From Saprospiraceae bacterium (GTDB lineage: Bacteria; Bacteroidota; Bacteroidia; Chitinophagales; Saprospiraceae): a stretch of DNA of 42,367 nucleotides. Shown piece after piece: positions 41,286 through 42,367 of the stretch; positions within the stretch are counted from its first letter, which is position 1; each line of letters opens with the position of its first letter. The position numbers and the translations under genes were made by a program. The notes beneath the pieces are model-generated. The model searched no databases. It saw nothing but the letters and a program-made list of their open reading frames with translations, and was not told the origin of the DNA. The DNA lies in contig JALWSS010000177.1 in NCBI GenBank assembly GCA_026993525.1, forward strand, positions 1 through 42,367, written 5' to 3'.

Positions 41286-42218
41286 ATGACAGCAGGCATC
41301 GAAACTTTAGGGCGCAATCAGAAAGAACATAGACTCTGGCAGGTGGGGCAGTTCATTGGCCGAACGCCACTGTTCGAAATCAATCGGGTGTTCCTCAAAC
41401 CCGGGGTGCGGCTCTTCGCCAAATTGGAATGGCAGCAACTCGGTGAGAGTGTAAAGGCAAGGCCTGCGTTCAACATCATCAAAAATGCCCTGCTCTCCGG
41501 GCAACTTCAAGGGCGCAACTTGCTGGATGCCACCAGTGGCAATACCGGAATAGCCTATGCCGCCATCGGGGCCGCCCTTGGTATCCCGGTCACACTGTGC
41601 CTGCCGGAGAACGCATCGGAGGAACGCAAGCGAATCCTTCGCTTTTTCGGTGCACAAATTATCTACACTTCCAAATTTGACGGAACGGACGGCGCACAGG
41701 AAAAAGCGCAGGAACTTTTCCGTGAACAACCCGACCGCTATTTCTACGCCGATCAATACAGCAACGACGACAACTGGAAGGCCCATTACGAAACCACCGC
41801 CCCGGAAATCTGGCAACAGACCCGCGGCACGGTGACCCACCTGGTGGCCGGCCTCGGCACTACCGGCACGCTGACCGGCACAGGTCGTGGTCTCCGGAAC
41901 CGCAACCCCGATCTCGAGATCATCGGGCTTCAACCTGACAACCCCATGCACGGCCTGGAAGGATGGAAACACCTGGAAACGGCCACTGTCCCAAAAATTT
42001 ACGACAACGGCCTGGCAGACCGCATTATCGAAATCGACACCATCGAGGCCTATGAAATGATCCGGCTGGTAGCAAAAAAAGAAGGCTTGCTCATCAGTCC
42101 CTCCTCTGCCGCCAACCTGGTCGGAGCTATCAAGGTCGCTTCGCAACTGGACCACGGGGTGGTTGTTACCACCTTCGCGGACAATGCGAGCAAGTATGGG
42201 GAAGTGTTGAGGAACTGA
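41286..42218 (+). CDS. cysM: PLP-dependent cysteine synthase (CysM/CysK-like)
   Basis: A 310-residue fold-type II PLP enzyme that makes L-cysteine from an activated serine and a sulfide donor. Features: GRTPLFEI at 25-32, the PLP lysine K57 in GESVKARPA, TSGNTG (83-88) that binds the substrate carboxylate, the PLP phosphate loop GLGTTGT and SPSSAANL near the C-terminus. The HGLEGWKHLETA segment is like the CysM/CBS-related group rather than classic CysK. Whether O-acetylserine or O-phosphoserine is used cannot be told. An in-frame ATG at 41190 lies inside the attenuator, so the ATG at 41286, after the terminator, is the likely start. Expression is probably attenuated by cysteine. The gene is followed at 71 bp by a JAMM-like gene. 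The symbol is by family likeness. Confidence 0.9.
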   Translation: MTAGIETLGRNQKEHRLWQVGQFIGRTPLFEINRVFLKPGVRLFAKLEWQQLGESVKARPAFNIIKNALLSGQLQGRNLLDATSGNTGIAYAAIGAALGIPVTLCLPENASEERKRILRFFGAQIIYTSKFDGTDGAQEKAQELFREQPDRYFYADQYSNDDNWKAHYETTAPEIWQQTRGTVTHLVAGLGTTGTLTGTGRGLRNRNPDLEIIGLQPDNPMHGLEGWKHLETATVPKIYDNGLADRIIEIDTIEAYEMIRLVAKKEGLLISPSSAANLVGAIKVASQLDHGVVVTTFADNASKYGEVLRN

Positions 42219-42283
42219 AGAATCGAGGAATCGAGGAATCGAGGAATCGAGGAACTGAAGAACTGAAAAACTGAAAAACGAAT
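42212..42283 (+). repeat. 8-bp period repeat spanning the cysM stop codon
   Basis: Units in strict 8-bp register: GAACTGAA, four GAATCGAG, two GAACTGAA, then AAACTGAA and AAACGAAT. The stop codon TGA (42216-42218) is part of the first unit, so the array starts inside the coding sequence. Confidence 0.92.
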
Positions 42284-42289
42284 TTTGAA

Positions 42290-42367
42290 ATGAGGAAGAA
42301 GGTCATTTTATCAGACGAAGTGGTTGAGTCCATTAAAAAGCACGGAACGGAAACCTTTCCGTATGAA
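42290..42367 (+). CDS. JAMM/M67 metallopeptidase, N-terminal part (Mec+-like candidate)
   Basis: Only 26 codons are in the window, and the gene continues past the edge. The protein starts MRKKVILSDEVVESIKKHG and then TETFPYE. This is the usual opening of JAB/Mov34 (JAMM) peptidases, where a helix is followed by xxxPxE(A/C)CG. The zinc motif is beyond the edge. Next to a CysM-like gene, the best guess is a homologue of mycobacterial Mec+, which releases cysteine from the sulfur carrier CysO. That is inference from position and a short match. It probably shares the attenuated transcript with cysM. Confidence 0.55.
   Translation, partial: MRKKVILSDEVVESIKKHGTETFPYE

Noticed and set aside
41132-41332. 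Alternative leader frame starting Met-Leu-Leu-Leu-Leu in the attenuator region
   Set aside because: The same TTG-rich stretch reads as Leu in another frame. The downstream gene makes cysteine, not leucine, and this frame runs through the terminator and into cysM, unlike an attenuator leader that ends before arm 3.

Overview
The window reads as a chromosomal segment of a member of the Bacteroidota, most likely from the Saprospiria (Saprospiraceae/Lewinellaceae-like). Three things support this. Several genes are preceded by the phylum's -7 promoter motif TAnnTTTG rather than by clear Shine-Dalgarno sites. A 5,693-residue HYR-repeat surface protein ends in a type IX secretion (T9SS) sorting domain. 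Family choices such as DUF885, CapA, M28-PDZ and a TSP3-OmpA porin fit the same group. The species assignment is an inference; no rRNA is present.

Layout. 1-377: a tRNA-Asn gene with terminator, flanked by fragments of tRNA-Asn that carry short palindromes. 378-2793 (-): a response regulator and a hybrid histidine-kinase-like protein whose phospho-accepting histidine is replaced by phenylalanine. 2955-5567 (+): a polyprenyl diphosphate synthase and an M28-PDZ peptidase. 5874-9723 (-): a likely operon of M23 peptidase, CapA-like protein and DUF885 metalloprotein. 10249-12888 (+): alaS, followed by a gene-free element bounded by mirrored 10-bp repeat arrays. 13482-20656: TRIC/YadS channel (-), TSP3-OmpA protein (+), a PyrR-like phosphoribosyltransferase with a DoxX protein (-), a GH113-like lipoprotein candidate (+) and dcd (+). 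20675-21700 (-): TerC. 22529-39610 (-): the giant T9SS-exported protein, 40% of the window. 39611-41105: AT-rich, without recognisable genes, with several strong inverted repeats. 41047-42367 (+): a cysteine biosynthesis operon.

The strongest discovery is at 41047-41286. A promoter precedes a 25-codon leader ORF with five consecutive Cys codons. After it come a small hairpin, a 10-bp antiterminator pairing and a 14-bp intrinsic terminator, all upstream of a cysteine synthase gene. This has every part of a ribosome-mediated, cysteine-responsive transcription attenuator. The gene after the synthase begins like a JAMM (M67) peptidase, recalling the mycobacterial CysM-CysO-Mec+ sulfur route.

Other signals worth a second look are the kinase lacking its H-box histidine, nested segmental duplications (246, 1062 and 1566 bp) and an unnamed repeated module in the giant protein, a GH113-like protein fused to a gluzincin-like domain without HExxH, 7- and 8-bp tandem repeats next to stop codons, and palindromes inside tRNA fragments.
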